From an uncultured Acetatifactor sp. (GTDB lineage Bacteria > Bacillota > Clostridia > Lachnospirales > Lachnospiraceae), in contig CAJTKW010000004.1 in the NCBI GenBank assembly GCA_910577035.1, positions 7,704 through 13,483 of the forward strand: a DNA stretch of 5,780 bases, given 5' to 3'. Shown piece after piece: positions 1 through 5,780 of the stretch (within the stretch, counting starts at the first letter, position 1; the number at the start of each line of letters is the position of its first letter). The notes beneath the pieces are model-generated. The model saw only the letters and a program-made list of their open reading frames with translations, made no database searches and had not been told where the DNA came from. A program made the translations under genes and the position numbers.

Positions 1-1
1 C

Positions 2-2410
2 TTCCGGAAGAACCTGCAGTTCCGGTACGACCAGCTGTTTAAGGCAGAGAAGAAGGATGATGTAATCAATTTCGAGGAACTGGGTGTGGATGCCCTGATT
101 GTGGACGAGGCCCATGCCTACAAAAATAATTTTTCCTACACAAAAATGCGCAACGTGGCGGGCATCAGCGGCCAAAGCAGCCAGCGTGCCATGGATATGC
201 ACCAGAAATGCCAGTATATCAATGAAATCAGTGGGGGAAAGGGTGTCATCTATCTGACCGGGACTCCCGTGAGCAACTCCATGTCGGAATTATATGTGAT
301 GCAGAAGACCCTGCAGCCGAAGGAGCTGGAGAGGCGGGGGCTTCTGATGTTCGATGCCTGGGCGGGAACTTTCGGACGGGTTACATCCTCCCTGGAAATC
401 AGGCCGGAGGGAAACGGCTACCAGATGAAGAACCGGTTCTCCCAGTTCCACAACCTGCCGGAGCTGATGAGCATGTTTTCCATGATTGCGGATATCCGGA
501 CGGCGGATATGCTGGAACTTCCCAAAACCGGCAGCCCACAGGTTATCAAATCTGTCTGCACCCCTGACCAGAAGCGGATTGTCATGGAGCTGGCAGAGCG
601 GGCGGAGGCCATCCGGAACGGGGAGGTAGACAGCACCCAGGACAATTTCCTGAAGCTGACCCATGAGGCCCGGCTGCTTTCTATTGACCCCAGAGCCATC
701 GACCCGGAGATACCGGACGACCCCGGCACTAAGCTGAACCTGTGCGCCAAAAAAGTGGCGGAGATTTATCAGGAGACGGCAGAGGACAGGCTGACCCAGC
801 TGATCTTCTGTGACCAGGGGACACCGAAATATGACGGCAGTTTCAATTTTTATGAGGCAGCAAAGACAGCGCTGCTTGCGCAGGGAGTCAAACCGGAGGA
901 AATCAGTTTTATCCATGACGCAAAGACGGATGTACAGCGGGAACAGCTTTTTGAAAAGGTGAGGAAAGGGGAAATCCGCATCCTGATGGGCAGCACGGAG
1001 AAGATGGGAACCGGCATGAACGTGCAGGAGAGACTCATCGCCCTGCACCACCTGGACGTGCCGTGGCGCCCGGCCGACCTGACCCAAAGGAACGGGAGGA
1101 TTTTAAGGCAGGGCAATGAAAACAAGGAGGTCTCCATCTTCAACTACATCACGGAGAATACTTTTGACAGCTACCTCTGGCAGATTTTGGAGCAGAAACA
1201 GCGGTATATCAGCCAGATCATGACCGGCCGCTCCCCCTTAAGAACCTGCGAGGATTTAGACGAGACCGTGCTGCAGTATGCGGAGTTCAAGGCACTGGCG
1301 ACCTCTGACCCAAGAGTGAAGGAGAAGATGGAAACAGATAATGAGATTAACCGGCTGACGGTGCTGAAATCTTCCTGGCAGAGCCAGCAGGCCCAGCTGC
1401 AGGAGCAGGCCAGCCGCCACTATCCGGTCCGGATTGCCCGGAAGGAGAACGAGATAGCGGCCAGGGACGAGGATATCCGGACGTATCAGGCCAATAAGAC
1501 GGAAGATTTCCGCATGGTGATTGACGGACGCATCCATGACGAGCGCACAAAGGCGGCGGAACATCTGATGGTATGCGGCCGCAGGGTTATGAAGATGGAG
1601 ACGGGTTCCTCCCTTGACGTTGGCAGCTATGCAGGGCTTACCATCCGGCTGATAAAGCCTGATATGGGCGGAATAAAGATCCGGCTGTGCGGGAAGGGGA
1701 GCTACAGCACCGATTACGGCGATTCCGAGCTGGGGAACATCACCCGCATCGAGCATCTTGCGGACCGCATCGTGTCAGATAACGAATATGACAAGGAGGA
1801 GCTTGCCAATCTGAAACAGCAGCTTGCAGAGACAAAGGAACAGTGCGGGAAGCCCTTCCCGGACGAGGAAAGGCTGCTGGAATTGCAGAAGAAAAAGGTG
1901 CAGCTTGACCTGGCGCTGGAATTTAAGGAGGACGGGGAGGATGTGATGGCGGCGGAGGAAAATGGGGATGGAAGCGGACAGGGGGAGAGAAAGGAGCCCC
2001 CCACACTGGAGCAGAGGATCTACCGGAAGCTCCACTTGTTTGCGGCTCCGGTCTTGGATGGAGAAGCCTATTATATGAAGCTGCAGGCAAAGGGGTATGA
2101 GGATCTGGTAGTGGAGGCCATCGGAGGGGAGGAATACAGCATAGCCCATTATTATGACCAGAACGGGGATTCCATGCGTGACCCGGAGATCACCTTTACC
2201 ATCGATCAGGAAAACAAATCCATCCACCCCGCTTCTTTTCTCCAGGACGGCATCGGCGTGTATTATGAGACGGCGGATGCAGCCCCCGCAACGGTAAGGG
2301 ATTTGAAAGGATTTATGGTGCAGTGGTTCACCAACATCAAAAACCAGAAATTTGAGCCGGTAAAAATCAAAAGGTATGAACAGGAAGAGGAAAACGGCAT
2401 GGAACGGTAG
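2..2410 (+). CDS. Giant SNF2-family (DarB-like) DNA helicase, C-terminal part, 5' end outside window
   Basis: The frame is open from base 2 with no start in a plausible place, so this is the last ~802 residues of a longer protein; the GTG at 86 lies inside the ATPase core, just ahead of the DEAH box, and cannot be the start. Visible-residue numbering: Walker B DEAH at 35-38, motif III TGTP at 86-89, motif IV QLIFCDQGTP near 266-275, motif V GSTEKMGTGMN near 330-340, and motif VI QRNGRILRQG with arginine fingers R366 and R369. This is a complete second RecA lobe plus the end of the first. A charged, coiled-coil-prone region follows (about 430-640), then a Gly/Glu-rich linker and a compact C-terminal domain (about 668-785) resembling DUF6908. 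Relatives in clostridial ICEs and phages are often 2000-3000 residues with an N-terminal N6-adenine methylase-like domain, which cannot be seen here. The role, ATP-dependent DNA translocation in element transfer or anti-restriction, is inferred from the family. It is the first gene of the probable operon in view. Confidence 0.9.
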   Translation, partial: FRKNLQFRYDQLFKAEKKDDVINFEELGVDALIVDEAHAYKNNFSYTKMRNVAGISGQSSQRAMDMHQKCQYINEISGGKGVIYLTGTPVSNSMSELYVMQKTLQPKELERRGLLMFDAWAGTFGRVTSSLEIRPEGNGYQMKNRFSQFHNLPELMSMFSMIADIRTADMLELPKTGSPQVIKSVCTPDQKRIVMELAERAEAIRNGEVDSTQDNFLKLTHEARLLSIDPRAIDPEIPDDPGTKLNLCAKKVAEIYQETAEDRLTQLIFCDQGTPKYDGSFNFYEAAKTALLAQGVKPEEISFIHDAKTDVQREQLFEKVRKGEIRILMGSTEKMGTGMNVQERLIALHHLDVPWRPADLTQRNGRILRQGNENKEVSIFNYITENTFDSYLWQILEQKQRYISQIMTGRSPLRTCEDLDETVLQYAEFKALATSDPRVKEKMETDNEINRLTVLKSSWQSQQAQLQEQASRHYPVRIARKENEIAARDEDIRTYQANKTEDFRMVIDGRIHDERTKAAEHLMVCGRRVMKMETGSSLDVGSYAGLTIRLIKPDMGGIKIRLCGKGSYSTDYGDSELGNITRIEHLADRIVSDNEYDKEELANLKQQLAETKEQCGKPFPDEERLLELQKKKVQLDLALEFKEDGEDVMAAEENGDGSGQGERKEPPTLEQRIYRKLHLFAAPVLDGEAYYMKLQAKGYEDLVVEAIGGEEYSIAHYYDQNGDSMRDPEITFTIDQENKSIHPASFLQDGIGVYYETADAAPATVRDLKGFMVQWFTNIKNQKFEPVKIKRYEQEEENGMER
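1925..1948 (+). promoter_or_regulatory. Possible internal ribosome binding site and in-frame start within the helicase gene
   Basis: AAGGAGG at 1925-1931 and GGGGAGG at 1934-1940 precede an in-frame GTG at 1943 and ATG at 1946, the ATG lying 5 bases after the second motif. Initiation at 1946 would give a 154-aa protein made of the Gly/Glu linker plus the whole C-terminal domain. The sequence is directly visible; use as a start is inference, and the gene is purine-rich enough for such motifs to arise by chance. Confidence 0.3.
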
Positions 2411-2424
2411 AAGGGAGACTTAAA

Positions 2425-2494
2425 AAGCGAAAACAGGCCAAACACTGCAGGAGCCAAAAGGGTAAGCAGGATTTCACAGGAAGCGAAAGCAGGC
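2425..2494 (+). repeat. Short direct repeat pair in the helicase-reductase gap
   Basis: AAGCGAAAACAGGC at 2425-2438 recurs as AAGCGAAAGCAGGC at 2481-2494, 13 of 14 bases identical and 56 bases apart start to start. Both lie in the 123-base non-coding gap between the helicase stop and the reductase start. A protein-binding site or a chance result of the purine-rich composition are both possible. I see no inverted repeat, convincing -35/-10 pair or U-tract hairpin in this gap. Confidence 0.4.
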
Positions 2495-2533
2495 GCAGAC
2501 AAAGGTTTCTTGTGAAAGGCAGGTATTTGGCGG

Positions 2534-3511
2534 TTGAAACATACCAGGGAGGACTTAAAGGCCATGCAGGGCTGGAGCCTGGAACGGAAGATACAGGTGA
2601 CACAGACCCGGATTCTGGAATGGTACTTGAAATTCGGAGGGCAGGTTTTCGTCAGTTTTTCTGGCGGGAAGGATTCGACTGTGCTCCTTGACATTGCCCG
2701 CAGGGTATACCCCGACATCCCGGCGGTGTTCGTGGATACGGGGTTGGAATACCCGGAGCTTCGGGAGTTTGTAAAGACAAAGGAGAACGTGGAGTGGCTG
2801 CGGCCCAGATACCCGTTCCCGCAGATTATAGAGAAATATGGGTATCCGGTGATTTCCAAGGAGATAGCGGACTGTGTGGACGGGGCGCGGAAGGGGCAGG
2901 CCACAAGGATTGAGAGGCTGAACGGGACGCTGCTGGCACCGGACGGCAGCAAGTCCGTATATAATTGTGAGAATTACCGGTATTTACTGGAGGCGCCATT
3001 CAAGATATCAGCCAGGTGCTGTTACCATATGAAGAAGGCGCCTATTTACCGGTTTGAGCATCAGACCGGCAGGCATGGGATCGTGGGGCTGATGGCCCAG
3101 GAGAGCCGCCTGCGGACACAGAAGTGGCTCCAGTACGGATGTAACGGCTTTGAGCGGAAACGGCCTTTAAGCCAGCCCATGGCGTTCTGGCTGGAGCAGG
3201 ATATCCTGGAATATCTGAAAAGAACCAGGATTCCCTACAGCCCTATTTACGGGGAAATCGAGGAGGCGGAAAAGAAGGACGGCAGCCGGATATTAAAGAC
3301 CAGCGGGGTATCCAGATCAGGCTGCATGTACTGTATGTTCGGGGTGCATCTGGAAGAGGAACCCAACCGGTTCCAGCGGATGCAGCAGACCCACCCAAAG
3401 CAGTATGATTACTGCATCAACCGTCTGGGCTGCGGCAGGGTGCTGGATTTTATCGGGGTTCCCTACCGTCTGGAGGACACTAAAAAAAACAAAACAAGGA
3501 GAGGGGGATGA
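2534..3511 (+). CDS. PAPS-reductase-family ATP-pyrophosphatase protein (mobile-element type)
   Basis: 325 aa. The ATP-pyrophosphatase loop SFSGGKDST is at residues 41-49, followed by VFVDTGLEYPE (66-76) and the substrate-side motif MAQESRLR (187-194), the layout of the phosphoadenosine phosphosulfate reductase/adenine nucleotide alpha-hydrolase superfamily. Cysteines C162-C163 and C264-x-x-C267 form a CC...CXXC pattern; C203, C294 and C300 are further candidates. The ECGxH catalytic tail of assimilatory reductases is absent, so a role in sulfate assimilation is unlikely. Family members carried on phages and ICEs have no settled function; DNA or RNA thio-modification by analogy with DndC is only a possibility. 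I chose the TTG at 2534 because it keeps the N-terminal REDLKAMQ stretch that I recall as conserved in relatives, with AAAGGCAGG at 2515-2523 as a modest ribosome site. ATG at 2564, behind AGGGAGGA (2546-2553), is the alternative and would cost 10 residues. The gene ends in an A-rich stretch overlapping the next gene by 4 bases. Confidence 0.9.
   Translation: MKHTREDLKAMQGWSLERKIQVTQTRILEWYLKFGGQVFVSFSGGKDSTVLLDIARRVYPDIPAVFVDTGLEYPELREFVKTKENVEWLRPRYPFPQIIEKYGYPVISKEIADCVDGARKGQATRIERLNGTLLAPDGSKSVYNCENYRYLLEAPFKISARCCYHMKKAPIYRFEHQTGRHGIVGLMAQESRLRTQKWLQYGCNGFERKRPLSQPMAFWLEQDILEYLKRTRIPYSPIYGEIEEAEKKDGSRILKTSGVSRSGCMYCMFGVHLEEEPNRFQRMQQTHPKQYDYCINRLGCGRVLDFIGVPYRLEDTKKNKTRRGG
3484..3490 (+). 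other. In-phase A_AAA_AAC slippery heptamer in the gene overlap
   Basis: The eight-A run at 3482-3489 followed by C is read as AAA AAA AAC in the reductase frame, so the heptamer has exactly the phase needed for -1 slippage. A -1 shift enters the frame of the next gene, which has a stop at 3481-3483 and is then open. The product would be 319 reductase residues, 6 linker residues (QNKERG) and the 462-aa protein. Sequence and phase are seen; frameshifting or transcriptional slippage is inference. Confidence 0.35.
3496..3507 (+). promoter_or_regulatory. Strong Shine-Dalgarno site for the 462-aa gene
   Basis: AAGGAG at 3496-3501 runs into GAGGGGG ending at 3507. It sits 6 bases before ATG 3508 and 12 before the alternative in-frame ATG 3514, favouring 3508. 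It lies inside the end of the reductase gene, which suggests translational coupling through the ATGA overlap. Confidence 0.75.
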
Positions 3512-4896
3512 AGATGGAGCGCAGTGAGATTTATGCCCTTGCAAAACTGGAAGCGAATAAGTATCATCTGCGGAAGCTGTACCTGCCCCGTGAGGAGATC
3601 CAGGAGATCCGGCAGATGGAAGGGACAGGGTACGATGATCTGCGGAGTGTGTTTGAGGGGATTCCGTTTAGGGAAGGTATGGAAAACGGAAGGATGAATT
3701 TTGTCCTGCCGGACAGCTGCGGCGGGCTGTGCGTCCGGGCAAAGGATATGGGTCCCGGTTTTTCGCAGCGGAACCGGTATAACGGGGAATCCATGGAAGG
3801 GACAAGGGAAGAGATGCTGGCGGAACTTCGGGAAAGCCTGCAGAAACAGGGATACCACTTCCGGCCCAATGCCTGTTTCCAGGACGTGGACGTGCTGGAG
3901 ACCCTGCAGAAGATTATGGAACAGAATACCAGCTTCTTCCAGACGGATTTTGCCTATGACCGGGAGATGCTCCGGGAGGCGGCGGGGGACAGGAACGCGC
4001 CCCGGAACTTTTTCTGGATGAGCAGGAAGGGCGGAACCTGGTGCTTCCCGGAGCGGAGCGTGCATATCCGGCAGACCAGCCCGCACAATACCTGGTTCTT
4101 TTATGGCGGGTGCCGGGACGAGCATGTGAAGGCGTTCCGGGTGGAACTGCACGGCATGAAAGACGACCGGGTGATGGGGGATATCCTGGAAATAGACTAT
4201 CAGAAGCACCTGGACTATCTCTGCACCCATTCCCATGACCCTGTGGAAGTGGAGGTGGTGTTTAAGAACCCCAACAGCTGCCGCACTTTCAGCTGGCAGG
4301 AGTATGAGCAGAACTGGCAGGCCATCGCAGACCGGTATGGAACGGCGGAGAGGAGACGGTATCTGGTGGAGGATGAATACCAGCTGTCCCAGGACATGGC
4401 GGGAGCCCGCAGGATGTTCTGGGATGCGGTGGATGTGATGGAACCGGACGACTATGTAAGACGCCTGGAGCATGACAGGCTCCATGACTACGGCTATACC
4501 GCAGGGGATATGTCGCTGACCGGCCCCATGGATGCGGAGAGGGCGGTCATGCAGGGGCTGGAGTGCTATATCCTGAACCCGGACGGTTCCAGGGAGCCGG
4601 TCCGTGACAGGGAGGCTTACCAGCAGGCGCTTTCCCATGAGAAGCTGTTCGGTATGGAGGCGGCGGAAAAGGAAATCCTTCGGTATTTCAAGCAGGATGC
4701 GGTCCCGCTTTTCAATGAAGAGGAAATGCAGAAGATTTATTCCCTTGCGCTGCAGGCCGGCATGGAGAATGAGCCGGAGGGGAGCAGCCTGCTGGACGGC
4801 ATCATCCATAAGGCGGAGTGTTTCCTGCCGGGGGAAGGGCAGAGGGAGGCGCCTGCGGAAGAGCAGGAAGCACTGCCGGGAGATGTTATCCGGTAG
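3508..4896 (+). CDS. Mobile-element accessory protein of unknown function with LPD16-like module
   Basis: 462 aa, soluble, with no signal peptide or membrane segment. Three regions can be made out. Residues 1-120 are helical and start with a stretch on the pattern YxLAKLEANKYHLRKLYLP. Residues 165-290 form a Trp/Tyr-rich segment (NFFWMSRKGGTWCFPER, then the IDY at 229-231) of a kind I recall from clostridial ICE proteins, where it occurs without assigned function. Residues 316-395 (RRLEHDRLHDYGYTAGDM onward, then LECYILNPDG and the EKLFGMEAAEKE stretch) resemble LPD16, a domain associated with large polyvalent proteins; this is recalled, not searched. The tail after 440 is Glu/Ala/Gln-rich and probably disordered. 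No catalytic motif is evident. It starts inside the reductase stop codon (ATGA), so the two proteins are probably made together. It may be an accessory protein acting with the helicase or during transfer, which is speculative. A 491-codon open frame on the opposite strand is judged a shadow. Confidence 0.85.
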   Translation: MKMERSEIYALAKLEANKYHLRKLYLPREEIQEIRQMEGTGYDDLRSVFEGIPFREGMENGRMNFVLPDSCGGLCVRAKDMGPGFSQRNRYNGESMEGTREEMLAELRESLQKQGYHFRPNACFQDVDVLETLQKIMEQNTSFFQTDFAYDREMLREAAGDRNAPRNFFWMSRKGGTWCFPERSVHIRQTSPHNTWFFYGGCRDEHVKAFRVELHGMKDDRVMGDILEIDYQKHLDYLCTHSHDPVEVEVVFKNPNSCRTFSWQEYEQNWQAIADRYGTAERRRYLVEDEYQLSQDMAGARRMFWDAVDVMEPDDYVRRLEHDRLHDYGYTAGDMSLTGPMDAERAVMQGLECYILNPDGSREPVRDREAYQQALSHEKLFGMEAAEKEILRYFKQDAVPLFNEEEMQKIYSLALQAGMENEPEGSSLLDGIIHKAECFLPGEGQREAPAEEQEALPGDVIR

Positions 4897-4909
4897 AACA
4901 GCGGGAAGG

Positions 4910-4972
4910 CAGTTTTGGAATATCCTGATGCCTGACAATGAAATCCGGCGCAGGAGGAAAATCAGTTTTGGA
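4910..4972 (+). repeat. Short direct repeats in the gap before the 189-aa gene
   Basis: CAGTTTTGGA occurs at 4910-4919 and 4963-4972, 53 bases apart. Separately, ACTGCCGGGA occurs at 4872-4881 (end of the upstream gene) and 4972-4981, exactly 100 apart. The different offsets argue against one simple tandem duplication. No hairpin with a T-run or convincing promoter is seen here, so read-through from the upstream gene is expected. Confidence 0.35.
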
Positions 4973-4984
4973 CTGCCGGGACAG

Positions 4985-4993
4985 AAAAGGGGG
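4985..4993 (+). promoter_or_regulatory. Ribosome binding site deciding the 4998 start
   Basis: AAAAGGGGG ends 4 bases before ATG 4998. It supports that start over the longer in-frame ATG at 4938, whose extra 20 residues (MKSGAGG...) look non-conserved and which has no good site before it. A stronger AGGAGG at 4952-4957 lies 10 bases before an in-frame TTG at 4968 and remains a rival. Confidence 0.55.
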
Positions 4994-4997
4994 AACG

Positions 4998-5567
4998 ATG
5001 AACGATTATAAAATGAATTTCTATGTGGATTATATCAACCGGAATGTGCTGAACCGGATCAATTACGCACGTCTCCAGGAAGATTACCAGACAGAGGAAA
5101 AGGCATACGCCAAAAGCGTGCTGAACGCTCTCCACCAGGGTGTGGTGGAAGTGTACGGCACGGAAACTTTTGACCGTGACACGCTGGAAGAAGGCTTTGT
5201 CCTTCTGCCGGGGGTACTGCAGTCCAGGGAGAACGGCAATGTCTGTATCGCCCTTCTGGAATTGGATCTATCTTCATCCGGGGAACACTGGGGGACAGAC
5301 TATCTGACAAAGTACGGCTGTGTAAATCCCCGTGAAGAGGAAATGCCGGATACAGTGCGCCGGTTCCTGAAGGAGACCTACGGAACCTATGATTACGGTT
5401 ACACGGCAACTCTCACGGATGATATCCATGTGGATAAGGAGCGCCTGCCGGATGCACTGAAGGAGATTCTGGCGGATTTTCGGGACCATGTGTTTGTGCC
5501 GTGCAGCCGCAAGGAAGTGTCAGAAAATCTCCTGGACTATACGAAGGACGGAAGTTTGGAAAGGTAG
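4998..5567 (+). CDS. Hypothetical acidic mobile-element protein
   Basis: 189 aa from ATG 4998; I do not recognise a named family. The N-terminal 50 residues are predicted helical (YVDYINRNVLNRINYARLQ). The middle has a hydrophobic strand pattern (VLLPGVLQ at 68-75, VCIALLELDL at 82-91). The C-terminal part contains YDYGYTATLTDD (131-142) followed by a helix (148-165) that recalls small ICE accessory proteins. The same DYGYTA string occurs in the upstream 462-aa protein at 327-332, suggesting related modules or a shared binding surface. No catalytic motif, signal peptide or membrane segment is visible. It lies 101 bases after the upstream gene and 6 before the next, consistent with one transcript. 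The function is unknown. Confidence 0.8.
   Translation: MNDYKMNFYVDYINRNVLNRINYARLQEDYQTEEKAYAKSVLNALHQGVVEVYGTETFDRDTLEEGFVLLPGVLQSRENGNVCIALLELDLSSSGEHWGTDYLTKYGCVNPREEEMPDTVRRFLKETYGTYDYGYTATLTDDIHVDKERLPDALKEILADFRDHVFVPCSRKEVSENLLDYTKDGSLER
5558..5564 (+). promoter_or_regulatory. Ribosome binding site for the DUF4314 gene
   Basis: GGAAAGG at 5558-5564 lies 9 bases before ATG 5574, inside the last codons of the upstream gene, which stops at 5565-5567. This supports close coupling between the two genes. Confidence 0.6.
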
Positions 5568-5573
5568 GCGGTT

Positions 5574-5780
5574 ATGGCAGGATGGAAAACGCAGGCGGAG
5601 GTTGCAGCGATACGGAAGCGGTATCCCGCAGGTTCCCGGATAGAACTGGATTATATGAATGAGCAGGGAATGCCGCCTGGCCTGAAAGGGATCGTGAAGT
5701 CTGTGGACGATGCGGGACAGCTGCATATGATCTGGGAGAACGGCAGGTCCCTGGCCCTTGTGCCGGGGGCTGACCGGTTC
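5574..5780 (+). CDS. DUF4314 domain protein, 3' end outside window
   Basis: The frame is open from ATG 5574 to the last base, giving 69 residues with no stop. After a basic N-terminus (MAGWKTQAEVAAIRKRYPAG) come the sections IELDYMNEQ, PPGLKGIVKSVDDAGQLHM, WENGRSLALVPGADRF. These match the DUF4314 pattern: an RYPxGxRIEL entry, a PPGxxGxV turn, VDDxGQ, and a WxNGxxLxLVPGxDRF end. DUF4314 looks like a small SH3-like beta barrel and is common in clostridial ICEs and phages; its function is unproven. The domain is nearly complete at the window edge, so the protein could be small, or the domain could open a longer multidomain protein. It follows the 189-aa gene by 6 bases and is presumably co-transcribed. 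Confidence 0.85.
   Translation, partial: MAGWKTQAEVAAIRKRYPAGSRIELDYMNEQGMPPGLKGIVKSVDDAGQLHMIWENGRSLALVPGADRF

Noticed and set aside
290..1087. 265-codon open frame on the minus strand within the helicase
   Set aside because: It lies over the conserved helicase motifs on the + strand; the antisense translation resembles nothing known.
2408..2515. Read-through of the helicase TAG into a 34-codon extension
   Set aside because: The extension is low-complexity (Lys, Ala, Gly, Ser) and no read-through signal is visible; noted only as possible former coding sequence.
2534..3511. Assignment of the reductase-like gene as cysH or dndC
   Set aside because: The ECGxH tail of CysH is absent, the cysteine spacing differs from what I recall for DndC, and no other dnd gene is in view; only the superfamily is supported.
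3463..4938. 491-codon open frame on the minus strand covering the whole 462-aa gene
   Set aside because: It mirrors the + strand gene almost exactly, its translation is a low-information mix rich in Pro/Leu/His/Arg typical of an antisense shadow, and the + strand gene has a strong ribosome site, coupling to its neighbour and recognisable segments.
4911..4945. Possible sigma-A promoter (TTGGAA with GACAAT)
   Set aside because: The spacer is only 13 bases and both boxes are poor, so it is not supported.
4604..5011. + strand 135-codon open frame across the end of the 462-aa gene
   Set aside because: Very Arg/Ser-rich translation in an alternate frame of a real gene. Its last part (4928-5011, a 27-aa peptide starting MPDNEI) has no credible ribosome site.
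1..5780. Search by eye for tRNA, rRNA, CRISPR, IS ends and rho-independent terminators
   Set aside because: Nothing convincing was found on either strand.

Overview
The window looks like part of a conjugative or integrative element (ICE/Tn-type) from a gut Firmicute, most probably a Lachnospiraceae-like clostridium. This is inferred from gene content and style: the end of a very large SNF2-type helicase, a stand-alone PAPS-reductase-like protein, accessory proteins of the kind found beside 'large polyvalent' proteins, and a DUF4314 gene. These are tightly packed on one strand with purine-rich Shine-Dalgarno sites and moderately high GC. No integrase, relaxase, T4SS gene, rRNA, tRNA or CRISPR array lies in the window, so the assignment to a mobile element rests on protein families recalled from memory.

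Layout, all on the + strand. (1) 2-2410: the C-terminal ~802 residues of a giant SNF2/DarB-like helicase; its 5' end is outside the window. It has DEAH, TGTP and the motif V/VI block, then a helical region and an unusual C-terminal domain resembling DUF6908. (2) 2411-2533: a 123-base gap with a 14-base near-perfect direct repeat and no convincing terminator or promoter. (3) 2534-3511: a PAPS-reductase-family ATP pyrophosphatase with an SGGKDS loop and a CC...CXXC cysteine pattern, starting at TTG. (4) 3508-4896: a 462-aa protein of unknown function with a likely LPD16-like module, overlapping the previous gene by ATGA. (5) 4897-4997: a 101-base gap with short direct repeats. (6) 4998-5567: a 189-aa acidic protein of unknown function. 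(7) 5574-5780: the start of a DUF4314 protein running off the window.

The short gaps and the overlap suggest one transcription unit. The helicase is of the type proposed to act on or protect incoming element DNA. The PAPS-reductase-like enzyme may modify a nucleic acid or small molecule, and the remaining proteins are probably accessory. The points most worth checking are an in-phase A_AAA_AAC slippery heptamer in the 28-base zone where the reductase and 462-aa frames overlap, an internal in-frame start that could release the helicase's C-terminal domain as a separate protein, and the APS-reductase-like cysteine pattern without the usual catalytic tail.
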